NCBI GenBank assembly: GCA_964452645.1
Contig: CAYVMO010000004.1
Coordinates: 111,926-175,925, forward strand
Reading direction: 5' to 3'
Source of the DNA: CAYXTW01 sp964452645
GTDB taxonomy: Bacteria; Zixibacteria; MSB-5A5; GN15; PGXB01
Length of the DNA: 64,000 nt
In this document: positions 25,750 through 34,781 of the stretch, piece after piece
Numbering within the stretch: the stretch's first letter is position 1
Layout of the letters: each line of letters opens with the position of its first letter
The notes under the pieces: generated by a model
The model's input: the letters and a program-made list of their open reading frames with translations, nothing else
Databases searched by the model: none
Told to the model about the DNA's origin: nothing
Translations under genes and position numbers: made by a program

Positions 25750-25808
25750 GGGGTAACGGTAAGGAGTCGGCCTGTTAATGTCAATAGTTACCTGACGGTT
25801 CAGGGAAA

Positions 25809-26483
25809 TTATCTTTGACCGCGACAGGCCTGAAGACAGAGCCCGCAGATGTGACTTCCGATACGTTCGGGCTTCGCGAATTCGGAAACCTGCTTATAGC
25901 AGGCATCAAGATTGAAATCCTCGACGTCGTCTGATATTGCACCTGCCGGACAGGCATCGAGGCAGGCAAAACATTCATCGCAATTTTCGTCGCTTGGGCC
26001 GTCGATGGGAAGCTGCAAATCGGTTAGTACCGTCACCAGCCGTACCTGCGAACCGTAGATTGCATTAACCAGAAGATTATTGCGTCCGCGCCATCCCAGA
26101 CCGGCACTATACGCTATCTCGCGATGCGATAAATGCGCGCGCATCGGTTCCCAGTTTATCATTTGCGATGCCGGGATAGCTATCGCATTTTGACCCAGGC
26201 CGTTTATCTCCGAAACAATCCGAAAGGCGATATCGTCGAGCGCGTGGTTGACCTGCCGATAGTGCGCTTTATAGAGGATATTGGGATGGTCGGTCAGAGT
26301 TTCCATAACTGAAATTGAGAGCGGTATACCGATTGATATGGCTGTGTTCAAATCTTTGGAAATTTCTTTAATTTCGGCATGAAAATTTTTACGAAGCTCG
26401 TCGATGCGGCAGACTCCAAACAATTTTCCGCCCATCGCGTCGGCCAATTCCCTGTAATTTTCCTTTATCTGTTTAATATCCAT
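25809..26483 (-). CDS. QueG-like epoxyqueuosine-reductase-related ferredoxin protein
   Basis: A 224-aa protein. The N-terminal part follows the epoxyqueuosine reductase/reductive-dehalogenase-like fold (LSHREIAYSAGLGWRGRNNLLVN). The C-terminal part carries a 4Fe-4S ferredoxin motif CDECFACLDACP and a partial second set (CGLCLQAC), so two clusters are likely. It is shorter than QueG (about 380 aa) and lacks the HEAT-like end. A truncated paralogue or cobalamin-dependent reductase is possible. ATG at 26483 is used; an upstream ATG at 26540 is in frame but not better supported. Confidence 0.8.
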   Translation of the reverse strand: MDIKQIKENYRELADAMGGKLFGVCRIDELRKNFHAEIKEISKDLNTAISIGIPLSISVMETLTDHPNILYKAHYRQVNHALDDIAFRIVSEINGLGQNAIAIPASQMINWEPMRAHLSHREIAYSAGLGWRGRNNLLVNAIYGSQVRLVTVLTDLQLPIDGPSDENCDECFACLDACPAGAISDDVEDFNLDACYKQVSEFAKPERIGSHICGLCLQACRGQR

Positions 26484-26593
26484 TGCCCAAATATACGCAA
26501 GGATAGAGCGGAAGTCGAGTCCGGATTTTCGTCCTTGCATAATTCAGAGCCGGAATATATATTTGTTATTTCATATTATGGAGGATGGCAGCC

Positions 26594-28249
26594 ATGAAAT
26601 ATAAACCGGTTAAAGCGGCACACGGGACCAAACTCACCTGCAAAGGTTGGGCTCAGGAAGCCGCCTTTCGGATGATGAATAATAATCTCGATGAAGAAGT
26701 CGCGGAAAAACCGAAAGAATTGATTATCTACGGGGGATCGGGCAAAGCTGCCCGCAACTGGGACTGCTATCATGCCATAGTTAAATCGTTAAAGTCACTC
26801 GATAATGATGAGACGCTTCTGGTGCAGTCCGGCAAGCCGGTCGGCATTTTCAAAACGCACGATTATGCCCCGAGGGTTTTAATTGCCAACAGCAATCTGG
26901 TTCCGAAATGGGCCACCTGGGAGAAGTTTCGTCAGCTTGATAAAATGGGTTTGATTATGTTCGGCCAGATGACGGCCGGAAGCTGGATTTATATCGGTAC
27001 GCAGGGCATTCTTCAGGGGACGTACGAGACATTCGCGGCGGTCGGGGAGAAGCATTTTGACGGCGATTTATCCGGCCGCTGGATTCTGACCGGGGGGATG
27101 GGCGGCATGGGCGGCGCCCAGCCGATGGCGGCGACGATGGCGCGGGCTTCCATTCTGGATGTGGAAGTTGATGAGGCGCGTATCAACCGTCGTGTGAAAA
27201 CCGGCTTTTGTGATACCAAAGTCAAAACGCTTGACAAAGCGCTGAAATTGATAAAAGAGCACATAAACAATAGGGAGCCGATTTCAATCGGGCTCGTCGG
27301 CAACGCCGCCGAGATGTTTCCCGAGATTTTCCGCCGCGGGATCATCCCCGATATCGTTACCGATCAGACTTCGGCTCATGACGAGCTCAACGGTTATATA
27401 CCCGAAGGATTGACGGTCACAGAGGCCGATCGGCTGCGGAAGAAAAATCCGCGGGAATATATGGACCGCTCTTATGAGTCGATGGCGAGACATTGCTCGG
27501 CGATGGTGAAATTTTTGCGCGCCGGTTCAATTGTATTTGATTACGGCAACAATCTCCGCGGCCAGGCCGAAAAAGCCGGTGTGCGCGAAGCTTTCGAATA
27601 TCCGGGATTTGTCCCGGCGTATATTCGGCCGCTTTTCTGCGAGGGTAAAGGCCCGTTCCGATGGGCGGCTTTGTCCGGCGAGCCGGCCGATATTCATATC
27701 ACCGATGATATTATCCTCAAAGAATTCAAGCAAAATAAGGCGCTGTGCCGGTGGATAAAAATGGCGCATGAGAAAGTGCCGTTCCAGGGACTGCCCGCGA
27801 GAATATGCTGGCTCGGGTACGGCGAGCGGGCGCATTTCGGTGATATTATTAATAACCTGGTAAAAAAGGGTAAGATTAAGGCCCCGATCGTCATCGGGCG
27901 CGATCATCTCGATTGCGGCTCGGTTGCATCGCCTTATCGCGAGACCGAAAATATGCTCGACGGTTCTGATGCCATCGCCGATTGGCCGCTTCTGAACGGA
28001 CTTCTGAATGCCGTTTCCGGCGCCAGTTGGGTGTCGATACATCATGGTGGGGGGGTCGGTATCGGTAACGCCATACATGCCGGGATGGTTATAGTGGCTG
28101 ACGGCACCGACGAAATGGCTGTTCGTCTGAATCGGGTTTTGACCAATGACCCGGGGAGCGGTATTGCGCGGCATGTTGACGCCGGGTATAAGGAAGCGAT
28201 CAAGTTCGCCAGGAAGCACGACGTCAATATCCCGATGATGAAGAAATAG
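26594..28249 (+). CDS. hutU: urocanate hydratase
   Basis: A 551-aa cytoplasmic enzyme that converts urocanate to 4-imidazolone-5-propionate in histidine degradation, using tightly bound NAD. The NAD-binding glycine loop GGMGGMGGAQP and the conserved IGRDHLDCGSVASPYRET block are intact, and length fits the family (about 550-560 aa). The start at 26594 is preferred: GAGG at 26581-26584 sits 9 nt before it but immediately before the ATG at 26585. Other hut genes (hutH, hutI, ftcD) are not in this window. Confidence 0.95.
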   Translation: MKYKPVKAAHGTKLTCKGWAQEAAFRMMNNNLDEEVAEKPKELIIYGGSGKAARNWDCYHAIVKSLKSLDNDETLLVQSGKPVGIFKTHDYAPRVLIANSNLVPKWATWEKFRQLDKMGLIMFGQMTAGSWIYIGTQGILQGTYETFAAVGEKHFDGDLSGRWILTGGMGGMGGAQPMAATMARASILDVEVDEARINRRVKTGFCDTKVKTLDKALKLIKEHINNREPISIGLVGNAAEMFPEIFRRGIIPDIVTDQTSAHDELNGYIPEGLTVTEADRLRKKNPREYMDRSYESMARHCSAMVKFLRAGSIVFDYGNNLRGQAEKAGVREAFEYPGFVPAYIRPLFCEGKGPFRWAALSGEPADIHITDDIILKEFKQNKALCRWIKMAHEKVPFQGLPARICWLGYGERAHFGDIINNLVKKGKIKAPIVIGRDHLDCGSVASPYRETENMLDGSDAIADWPLLNGLLNAVSGASWVSIHHGGGVGIGNAIHAGMVIVADGTDEMAVRLNRVLTNDPGSGIARHVDAGYKEAIKFARKHDVNIPMMKK

Positions 28250-28263
28250 TCTGAAGGTTATTT

Positions 28264-29739
28264 TTACAAATCAGAATTGGCCACAGGGATATAAATAATA
28301 AGTCGGTCGTTTTCAGCGTAAGTTTGCAGTTGATACTCTGATAGTTGTTTGTCGTTTAATTTATCTTTGATATTTGCCATAATATAGATGTAACGATTTT
28401 CAGTTGCGAGAAGCCTGACCGCTTCTTCGAAGTCCATAACCTGCCTGATATCTGAACGCCAATACCAACTTGTTTTGGCGACATAATCCCATTCTGGCGA
28501 GCCGACACCGATCAACAATCCTTCACGGGAAGGATGATTTATAAGCAATTTGTTCATCGTTTCATTCAAATGATAAATTTCCGGACTTCGAATTTGATTA
28601 ATTCTGATATCTGACAAACTTACAGCACCCGCTAATAATATCCATAAAATAAAAAACCAGACTGAAATTTTTCGGATTGTATTTTCGCTCAGGACATAGG
28701 TTAATGGAAGCGCTGCCAGTGGAGCGGCGAGCGCGTAGACCGGGCAAAAGTAATGATAATAAAGCTTCCCGGCCATAGAATGAAAAAGAAGATAGAATAC
28801 AAAGCAGATCAATGTCGGATACAACAGGGTAACGTGCCTTTTGATTACGAGATATATTCCAAAGGGCAGAAGAAGTATAAACGGTATGTAAAGTCTGCAA
28901 AATTGGTAAATAAAACGATACCATTCCGCTTTATTCTCGACGCCAGTTCCTTTCAGGCTTCGCCAAATATGTACAACAAAATAGTACTTAACAAAATGAC
29001 TGTTTGCATAAACCCAGTCCAAGATCAGAAAAACAAGAATCAACCCTACGCCAATCAAAGAAATCAGCCAGAATTTTCGTTCTTTCAGCCAGTCAGGACG
29101 GATAAATATTGATGTCAATATAAAGGCGATCCAGATTGGCGCTGATACGACACCTTTCGTTAGAAACGCCATACCAAGGGCGGCTCCCAGAATATAATAT
29201 ATTCCGCGAATCCTTATATTGTTTTGCAGCTTAACGATACCCCATAACGAGACAAGAATAAAAAAAGACAGGGGAACGTCGAGCATAGTCGATTTGCCGT
29301 TTTGCATAAAATTATAGCTTAATAGAAGTATCAGTCCTGACAGGAACCCGTAGTATTTCCCTTTTATTTCTTTAGCGAGGTAATAGACAATCATCACCGA
29401 GCCGACGGTCGTCAGATATCCGAAGAAACGCGCCGTGATATCGCTGGCGCCAAGCAGCAAAAATATTATCGCTTGAGCCCACATTACCAAAGGGGGGTGT
29501 TCGGCAAAATTGGGATGATAATAATGAGTATAAGTCGGGTTAAACCAGCATCCCAGCTCGATCATGTTGCGGCTTATAACCGAGTAAGTTGTCGAATCAA
29601 TGTTGATGCCATTTTCATTATATCCCAGTAAAACAAAGAGTATGGCTGAAATTAGTAAAATAAGGGCAGGTCTATCGCTGATATAATTTTTTAAATTAAA
29701 TCGTCGTATAGTATTGGTAAGATGGTATCCTGGCAGCAT
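28264..29739 (-). CDS. PMT/GT39-type membrane glycosyltransferase
   Basis: A 491-aa polytopic membrane protein with about 11 hydrophobic segments, of the ArnT/PMT_2 family that transfers sugars from polyprenyl-phosphate donors. The conserved first loop is visible with the catalytic acidic pair region (INIDSTTYSVISRNMIELGCWF) and FAEHPPLVMW; the R-x-x-R-type region follows at ARFFGYL. Donor and acceptor are unknown. The C terminus is a soluble tail (about 390-491). It is convergent with hutU, 15 bp apart. Confidence 0.82.
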   Translation of the reverse strand: MLPGYHLTNTIRRFNLKNYISDRPALILLISAILFVLLGYNENGINIDSTTYSVISRNMIELGCWFNPTYTHYYHPNFAEHPPLVMWAQAIIFLLLGASDITARFFGYLTTVGSVMIVYYLAKEIKGKYYGFLSGLILLLSYNFMQNGKSTMLDVPLSFFILVSLWGIVKLQNNIRIRGIYYILGAALGMAFLTKGVVSAPIWIAFILTSIFIRPDWLKERKFWLISLIGVGLILVFLILDWVYANSHFVKYYFVVHIWRSLKGTGVENKAEWYRFIYQFCRLYIPFILLLPFGIYLVIKRHVTLLYPTLICFVFYLLFHSMAGKLYYHYFCPVYALAAPLAALPLTYVLSENTIRKISVWFFILWILLAGAVSLSDIRINQIRSPEIYHLNETMNKLLINHPSREGLLIGVGSPEWDYVAKTSWYWRSDIRQVMDFEEAVRLLATENRYIYIMANIKDKLNDKQLSEYQLQTYAENDRLIIYIPVANSDL

Positions 29740-29812
29740 GGTAAAATATAATTCGGTTTGTTGGTTAAGTCAATAATCTCAGGGGATTGGAATTCGCGAT
29801 AAAAATAAAAAA

Positions 29813-29836
29813 GGCATCGGTCGGTCGACCGATGCC
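29813..29836 (-). terminator. rho-independent terminator of the NtrC-family regulator gene
   Basis: GGCATCGGTC-GGTC-GACCGATGCC is a perfect 10-bp stem with a 4-nt loop. Read on the minus strand it is followed by TTTTTTATTTTTAT. It lies about 55 bp after the stop of the gene at 29892. Confidence 0.9.
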
Positions 29837-29891
29837 CGACGACCTATGACAGGCCGCTGTATATGGAAAAGCAAGTGAGGATAAGGGCTTG

Positions 29892-31262
29892 TTAAATCTG
29901 ACCGGTGTCTATTTCGTATCTCTTTAATTTATCAAAAAGCGTCGTGTAGTCGATCTTCAGTACTTCCGAGCATTTGCGCTTGTTGCCTCGAACCTGTTTT
30001 AACACTCTGATTATAGCCGCCTTCTCCGCCTGCATCTGAGCGTATGACCCGATTTCCTTGAGTCCGGCGCCTTCCCGCAGCCTGATTTCGCCGGCCGACG
30101 GGAGACGGATGGCCAGATGCTCCGGTGTAATCTTTTTGCCTTCGGCCAGAATAATGGATCTCTCGATAGTGTTTTCCAACTCGCGAACATTTCCCGGCCA
30201 GTGGTATTTTTCAAGAAGGCTTAAAGAATCACGCGAAAGCGATTTACCCGGTTTTTTCATTTCCTTGCAGTACTTGCTTATAAAAAATTCGGCGAGCGGT
30301 CGGATATCGTCGACGCGTTCCCGCAAAGGCGGAATAGTTATCGGGAAGACCGACAACCTGTAATATAAGTCTTCACGGAATGTCTTTTTTCTGATTAACT
30401 CGTTCAGATTCATATTGGTGGCCGCGATGACGCGAACATCAACCGAGACGGTCTTGTTGCCGCCAAGCCGCTCGAAGCTTTTCTGCTGCAGGACGCGCAG
30501 CAGTTTGGCCTGCAGCGAGATATCCATATCGCCGATTTCATCGAGGAATAATGTACCTCCGTCGGCGATTTCGAATTTACCCATTTTTTTGGCCACCGAA
30601 CTGGTGTAGGCGCCTTTTTCGGAGCCGAAAAGTTCGTTTTCCAGCAGTTCTCTGGGGATGGCAGCGCAGTTTATGGCGACATATGGTTTATCCCGACGCG
30701 GCGAAAGATTGTGAATCGCCCGGCCAAAAAGCTCTTTGCCGGTACCCGATTCGCCCTGCAATAAAACCGACGTATCGGATCCGGCCACTTTTTGAATAAG
30801 CCTCGAGACTTCTTTCATCTTTTCGTGCTGACCGATTATCTCGCTGAATCCCATGCTCTGGGCCAGTTCTTCGCGGAGAAGGCTGTTCTCGGCGATCAGA
30901 CGGCGATTTTCCAGAGCTCGTTCGATTATGACCGCAAGATGATCGGGATCAAAGGGCTTGGTGACAAAATCGAAAGCGCCGTTTTTCATGGCGGTGACGG
31001 CCGACTCAACGGTGCCATAGGCGGTCATGATTATGACCGACATGTCGCTGTCGATTTCCTTAAGCCCGGACAAAACCTGTAAGCCGTCGACATCGGGCAT
31101 TTTCAAATCGGTTATAGCCAGGTCATAGCTTTTGAAGCGAGCCAGTTCCAGACCCTTTTTGCCGTTGCCGGCGGTGTCAACCTGATAGCCTTCGTCGCCC
31201 AAAGCCTGCGAAAGCATGGTTCTCATCGAATCTTTGTCATCTATTACAAGAATACTGGGCAT
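29892..31262 (-). CDS. sigma54-dependent response regulator (NtrC family) with GAYTSS loop
   Basis: A 456-aa regulator: receiver (1-120; D52, K102), AAA+ ATPase (about 140-365) with Walker A GESGTGKE (170-177) and Walker B GGTLFLDEI (235-243), and a Fis-type helix-turn-helix (about 412-452). The loop that normally reads GAFTGA, which touches sigma54, reads GAYTSS (217-222). Tyr for Phe is tolerated in known proteins, but Ser-Ser for Gly-Ala is not usual. It may therefore act without sigma54, or with an altered contact. No kinase gene is adjacent. It has its own terminator. Confidence 0.92.
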   Translation of the reverse strand: MPSILVIDDKDSMRTMLSQALGDEGYQVDTAGNGKKGLELARFKSYDLAITDLKMPDVDGLQVLSGLKEIDSDMSVIIMTAYGTVESAVTAMKNGAFDFVTKPFDPDHLAVIIERALENRRLIAENSLLREELAQSMGFSEIIGQHEKMKEVSRLIQKVAGSDTSVLLQGESGTGKELFGRAIHNLSPRRDKPYVAINCAAIPRELLENELFGSEKGAYTSSVAKKMGKFEIADGGTLFLDEIGDMDISLQAKLLRVLQQKSFERLGGNKTVSVDVRVIAATNMNLNELIRKKTFREDLYYRLSVFPITIPPLRERVDDIRPLAEFFISKYCKEMKKPGKSLSRDSLSLLEKYHWPGNVRELENTIERSIILAEGKKITPEHLAIRLPSAGEIRLREGAGLKEIGSYAQMQAEKAAIIRVLKQVRGNKRKCSEVLKIDYTTLFDKLKRYEIDTGQI

Positions 31263-32191
31263 TGTGACTCCTTGGTGGTAGACTTCCCTTTCCCACCCAT
31301 TAGTAAATAAGGGCGTTCTTCCTTATTTTATCGACTTTTAGCGGGGATAGTGCATATCAAAATTTGCACATTTTGTTGTTTCAATATGTTACGGTGCAGT
31401 GTCTTGCAGGGCTACGTGCAAATGTAATGCCGACCCATAAATGGAGAATATCCGGATTAATAGAGATTAAACAGGTCTTTGTTGGGAGATAACTTATTGC
31501 ATTTAAATCCGAAGATTTTATAGCGGTACGGGGAAATGACCCCTTATTACAGATTTCAATACCAATAGAGATTTTCATTCCCGGGCGCTTTAAACGCCCC
31601 AAAAAATCGGTCTAATATTATGAAAATTAACCAATTATATATATACACCTCGGAAAAATTCCGAACCAAGCACACACATCTGAGAAAAATTGACCCCCCT
31701 CCATACCCCCACCCCTTTTGGCAATTTATTGATATAATCTACTACAATGTATAGTATTTACGACGGACCTTGAACAAGCTTTTTCCATAGTAATTCCGAA
31801 TTGAATCCGTCGCTGCTATTGTGCCGCTTGAATGGCAAACCAATCTATAAATGTGTATCGATTTAAAATCCTACAAAAAATTATATCGAATTCGAGTCTC
31901 ATCAAACGGGGGAATAAATAGGGTGGCATTAAGCTTGTCCTATATGTTCCACCTATCAAATATCTGGCTCTTATCCTGTAAAAATCCAAAGCGGTAATAA
32001 TTTGCCAATAATTCGGATTACCCCGAATATAGCTAAGCTCGTGTCTTTCAATGCGCTGGGCTGATTTGATATTTCTTACAAAATTCAAGATGGTCTCAGA
32101 AATTGTTCAATTCGAGCCTTAAGTTTCCGATAAATGAAATAAAGGAGTATTATCTTTAAAATTTAATCGATTCGGAATGGAGGAATTATTT
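31263..32191. other. 929-bp AT-rich intergenic region
   Basis: No convincing gene. Upstream (minus strand) of the NtrC-type regulator, and upstream of the membrane-protein gene at 32192. It contains a tRNA-Glu 3'-end copy (31521-31543) and AT runs such as TATATATATA at 31637. An open 90-codon frame on the minus strand at 31816-32088 has no recognisable family and no good start signal. Confidence 0.5.
31521..31543 (-). other. 15-nt duplicate of tRNA-Glu 3' end (candidate attachment-site remnant)
   Basis: TAGCGGTACGGGGAA here is identical and in the same orientation to the 3' end of the tRNA-Glu gene (34601-34615). After it comes ATGACCCC, close to TCGAACCCC in the tRNA. This looks like the far attachment site left by integration at a tRNA 3' end. 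Inference only; no integrase is seen between. Confidence 0.5.
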
Positions 32192-33448
32192 ATGTTTGGA
32201 GAAAACGGCAATATAATTAAAGCCATTGTTTCGGCGCTATTTTTCCCCCTCCTGTTTCAGGAAGACTTTATTGTATTTGCCTGGGGAGCAACCGATCCGT
32301 TCTGGCTGATGCTCGGTAAACGGATATTTCTCCTTCTGCCTGTCTTTGCAGTCATTCTTGCTTGCTGGACCAGCATTGCCTGCGGGCTCACGGTGATTTT
32401 CAGGCAGAATAGAAGGCAATTTATGGCCCGATTGTTGATTACCTGGTGGGATCTCGGCAAGTCGATTTTTCTGTTTTGGGGCGGAATCATCAAGTTTCTT
32501 CTAACAGCATCGGTGGCCGCAATAGAACTTATAAAAATCGCTTTTTTGTCCCTGTGGTCAATTATCGAAGAAATTTTGTTTATGCCCTTCAGGGCATTTC
32601 GTAGTATAAGTCAAAATATTTTTGGTTCACCGGTTCCATGGATCGCCGTGTACATGACGATTTTCTGGTGCTTTGTGGAGGCGACCATCTTTACTTACGT
32701 TACGACACCATTGGTTACCGACGTTTTTCTGAATATAACCGGCGAACACATGCACGTCAATTTCATTCGCATCCCTCTATTTATCTTCTTGCTGTTTGTG
32801 GTGCTGGGCAGTTATGCTGTTCTTGCGAATTTTGTCGATTCCTTGAAGAAAAAGAACGTCCAGTCAATTCTCGGCATCGGCGCCATTGAAGTAGTCGTTC
32901 TTTTTGTTGAAGTTCTCTTCTTATATCGTGAATTCGTCGATTCCCTCGTCCCGTGGTTTGCGCAATACTCGGAGAATTTCGATCTCGGCGTTTTGGGCAC
33001 CCTGGGCATTTCCGCTTTTGTGTGGTTTGGCGTTCGCAGTTTATCGTGGTACCTGTTCGCTGCTCATGGTACACCGACAATACTTCATCTCATACAGGGT
33101 AAAGGAGTTGTCGTTCTCGGGCGAGGCGAGGTGCCGAAAAGCCGCCTGGCCAGCGTATCCCCGGAGTTCATAGAGCGAATCAAGAGCGAGATGGATTGGA
33201 TACAGACCAAGTTGGAGAGCCTGTTGACGGCATTAACGTTGCCACCATTGCAGGTGATTGCAGCATCATTGAATTTCTGTACATTGCTATTGAATGGAAA
33301 TCATCTGTTTCAGCTACCATTCAAATCAATGGCCTCGGTTACAGACACTGGAACTCTCTTGCGCAGAGTTTCTATCACCAGAGAGCAGCCAGTCGTTCAA
33401 GAAGATGAAACCTACAAAGCCATGGAGTATGAAAATGTGGAGAAATAA
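32192..33448 (+). CDS. hypothetical polytopic membrane protein
   Basis: A 418-aa protein I do not recognise. About seven hydrophobic segments lie in the first 285 residues (for example FLLFVVLGSYAVLANFV and AIEVVVLFVEVLFLY). A soluble, presumably cytoplasmic C-terminal part (about 285-418) contains coiled-coil-like SEMDWIQTKLESLLTAL. ATG at 32192 is used since GGAGG sits 8 nt upstream; the ATG at 32177 precedes that site. Its stop overlaps the next gene (start 33435), so they form a pair. Located in the putative tRNA-Glu island. Confidence 0.7.
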   Translation: MFGENGNIIKAIVSALFFPLLFQEDFIVFAWGATDPFWLMLGKRIFLLLPVFAVILACWTSIACGLTVIFRQNRRQFMARLLITWWDLGKSIFLFWGGIIKFLLTASVAAIELIKIAFLSLWSIIEEILFMPFRAFRSISQNIFGSPVPWIAVYMTIFWCFVEATIFTYVTTPLVTDVFLNITGEHMHVNFIRIPLFIFLLFVVLGSYAVLANFVDSLKKKNVQSILGIGAIEVVVLFVEVLFLYREFVDSLVPWFAQYSENFDLGVLGTLGISAFVWFGVRSLSWYLFAAHGTPTILHLIQGKGVVVLGRGEVPKSRLASVSPEFIERIKSEMDWIQTKLESLLTALTLPPLQVIAASLNFCTLLLNGNHLFQLPFKSMASVTDTGTLLRRVSITREQPVVQEDETYKAMEYENVEK

Positions 33449-34202
33449 ATCGGCTGGCGTGTTTTTTCTGATACTGGTCCTCTTTATTAGCGGATGCAGC
33501 TTTACGAAGGACGACCCGAAACCGCGACTGGCAATGTTCGTGGGAGTCGATATAAGCGGATCGTTCATGAACGGCAAGTATTTTGATGACTCTATCGATT
33601 TCCTGTCATATTACATTTATTGCCATCTGAACAGATTGGGCGGACTCGAAGAACCGAGCGCCCTTTTTGTCAGTTCTATTGGCGGCGCTCGCGCAAATGA
33701 GCCCAAGACGTTTTTCCCTATACAGACTTTCGAAAACAAATCCGTTGAAGAGATTGGCATTGCTCTCCGGAATATGTTCCCCAAAGAGAATCCCAATCCT
33801 TTTACCGACTATAATGCATTCCTCGAACAGGTTGCGTTAACCGTCAAGAACAAGAATCTGGCTCTACGGCCGATATCTGTTGTCATGATTAGTGACGGCA
33901 TCCCTGACGTGATCCGCGAAGGAAAGACGAACTACCGCAGCATTATTGTCAAGCCGCTTGAAAAACTCTCGCGAAGTGTGACCATCCGCTTGTTATACAC
34001 GGATGCGGCCGTCGGCAGAAATTGGCAGACCCTGGTTCCTCGCTCCCGAGTAAAAGTCTGGACTCAGGACGCGAGTGTCCTGGAGTCCTGGAATGACCCG
34101 AAGATTCTGAATCCTGATGCTCCGCTCGCTGAGCAGGAACGCTTTTTCGAATGGATAAAGGACAACATTGATTTTGATGTTCGGTCAAAGCGCATAGGCT
34201 GA
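33435..34202 (+). CDS. lipoprotein with von Willebrand A-like domain
   Basis: A 255-aa protein with a lipobox (LFISGC, lipid on C21) followed by a VWA-like fold. The MIDAS motif D-x-S-x-S is D39-I-S-G-S43, and a later strand reads ISVVMISDGIPDV, typical of the domain. It should be anchored at the cell envelope and bind a divalent metal and a protein partner. The start at 33435 has GGAG 7 nt upstream and overlaps the membrane-protein gene by 14 bp, so the two probably act together. No further partner (ATPase, MoxR) is adjacent, which distinguishes this from BatA/MoxR systems. Confidence 0.7.
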   Translation: MWRNKSAGVFFLILVLFISGCSFTKDDPKPRLAMFVGVDISGSFMNGKYFDDSIDFLSYYIYCHLNRLGGLEEPSALFVSSIGGARANEPKTFFPIQTFENKSVEEIGIALRNMFPKENPNPFTDYNAFLEQVALTVKNKNLALRPISVVMISDGIPDVIREGKTNYRSIIVKPLEKLSRSVTIRLLYTDAAVGRNWQTLVPRSRVKVWTQDASVLESWNDPKILNPDAPLAEQERFFEWIKDNIDFDVRSKRIG

Positions 34203-34600
34203 AACCGTTTCGGCCGGGTGAATTTTTATAATAAGTATATTTTGTGCTAAAAATCGCGGGCTCAATTGACCAGCGCCGGGGTGAGGTTCATCCCGCCGAA
34301 TATCGAAGCGAGATTAGCCGGGATATCCGGGATGGATTTAGTGTACGTCTTCAAACAATTCGCCCCAAAAGACAGCAGACATGACATTCTCTTGGATTCA
34401 TGAGAAATTATTCGGTTTGTCTGCGTCTATTGTCGCTCAAAAAATTAATATTTTTCAACTAAGAAATGAATTGCTAAATCTATTCCCCGATAAGTTTGAA
34501 GTACAACCGTGTGGCCAGGATAAATCAGCAGGATATAAAATTACTGGTATCGCCAAGCCCTTAAACCTGGTCAACACCAGTAATCTGTCAAAAGTATGTT
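34203..34600. other. 398-bp intergenic region beside tRNA-Glu
   Basis: Contains a 46-codon GTG frame at 34244-34384 (DQRRGEVHPAEYRS...) with good codon texture but no ribosome-binding site, possibly a gene fragment. A second frame (34381-34638) runs into the antisense of the tRNA and is rejected. A short palindrome CTGGT-CAAC-ACCAG lies at about 34567-34580, just downstream of the tRNA 3' end. Confidence 0.4.
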
Positions 34601-34673
34601 TAGCGGTACGGGGAATCGAACCCCGGTTTGAGGACTGAGAATCCCCCGTCCTGGGCCACTAGACGATACCGCC
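34601..34673 (-). tRNA. tRNA-Glu (anticodon CTC)
   Basis: On the minus strand a complete 73-nt cloverleaf: acceptor GGCGGTA paired with TACCGCT (one G-U), D arm GTCTAGTGGCCCAGGAC, anticodon arm GGGGA-TTCTCAG-TCCTC with anticodon CTC, T arm CGGGG-TTCGATT-CCCCG and discriminator A. CCA is not encoded. The D arm is typical of tRNA-Glu. Its 3' end is duplicated at 31521-31535. Confidence 0.95.
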
Positions 34674-34781
34674 ATTTCCATATTTTCGGCCAATATAATG
34701 GCTTTATAAAATTTGTCAAGATTGCTTGTTTTCGGGAGAATAAGATTTTATATTAAATAAAATACTAAGCCAGGAGGTATA

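Noticed and set aside
31816..32088. 90-codon minus-strand frame
   Set aside because: No family, no start signal, in an AT-rich intergenic stretch.
34381..34638. 85-codon plus-strand frame
   Set aside because: It runs into the antisense of the complete tRNA-Glu gene and has no ribosome-binding site.
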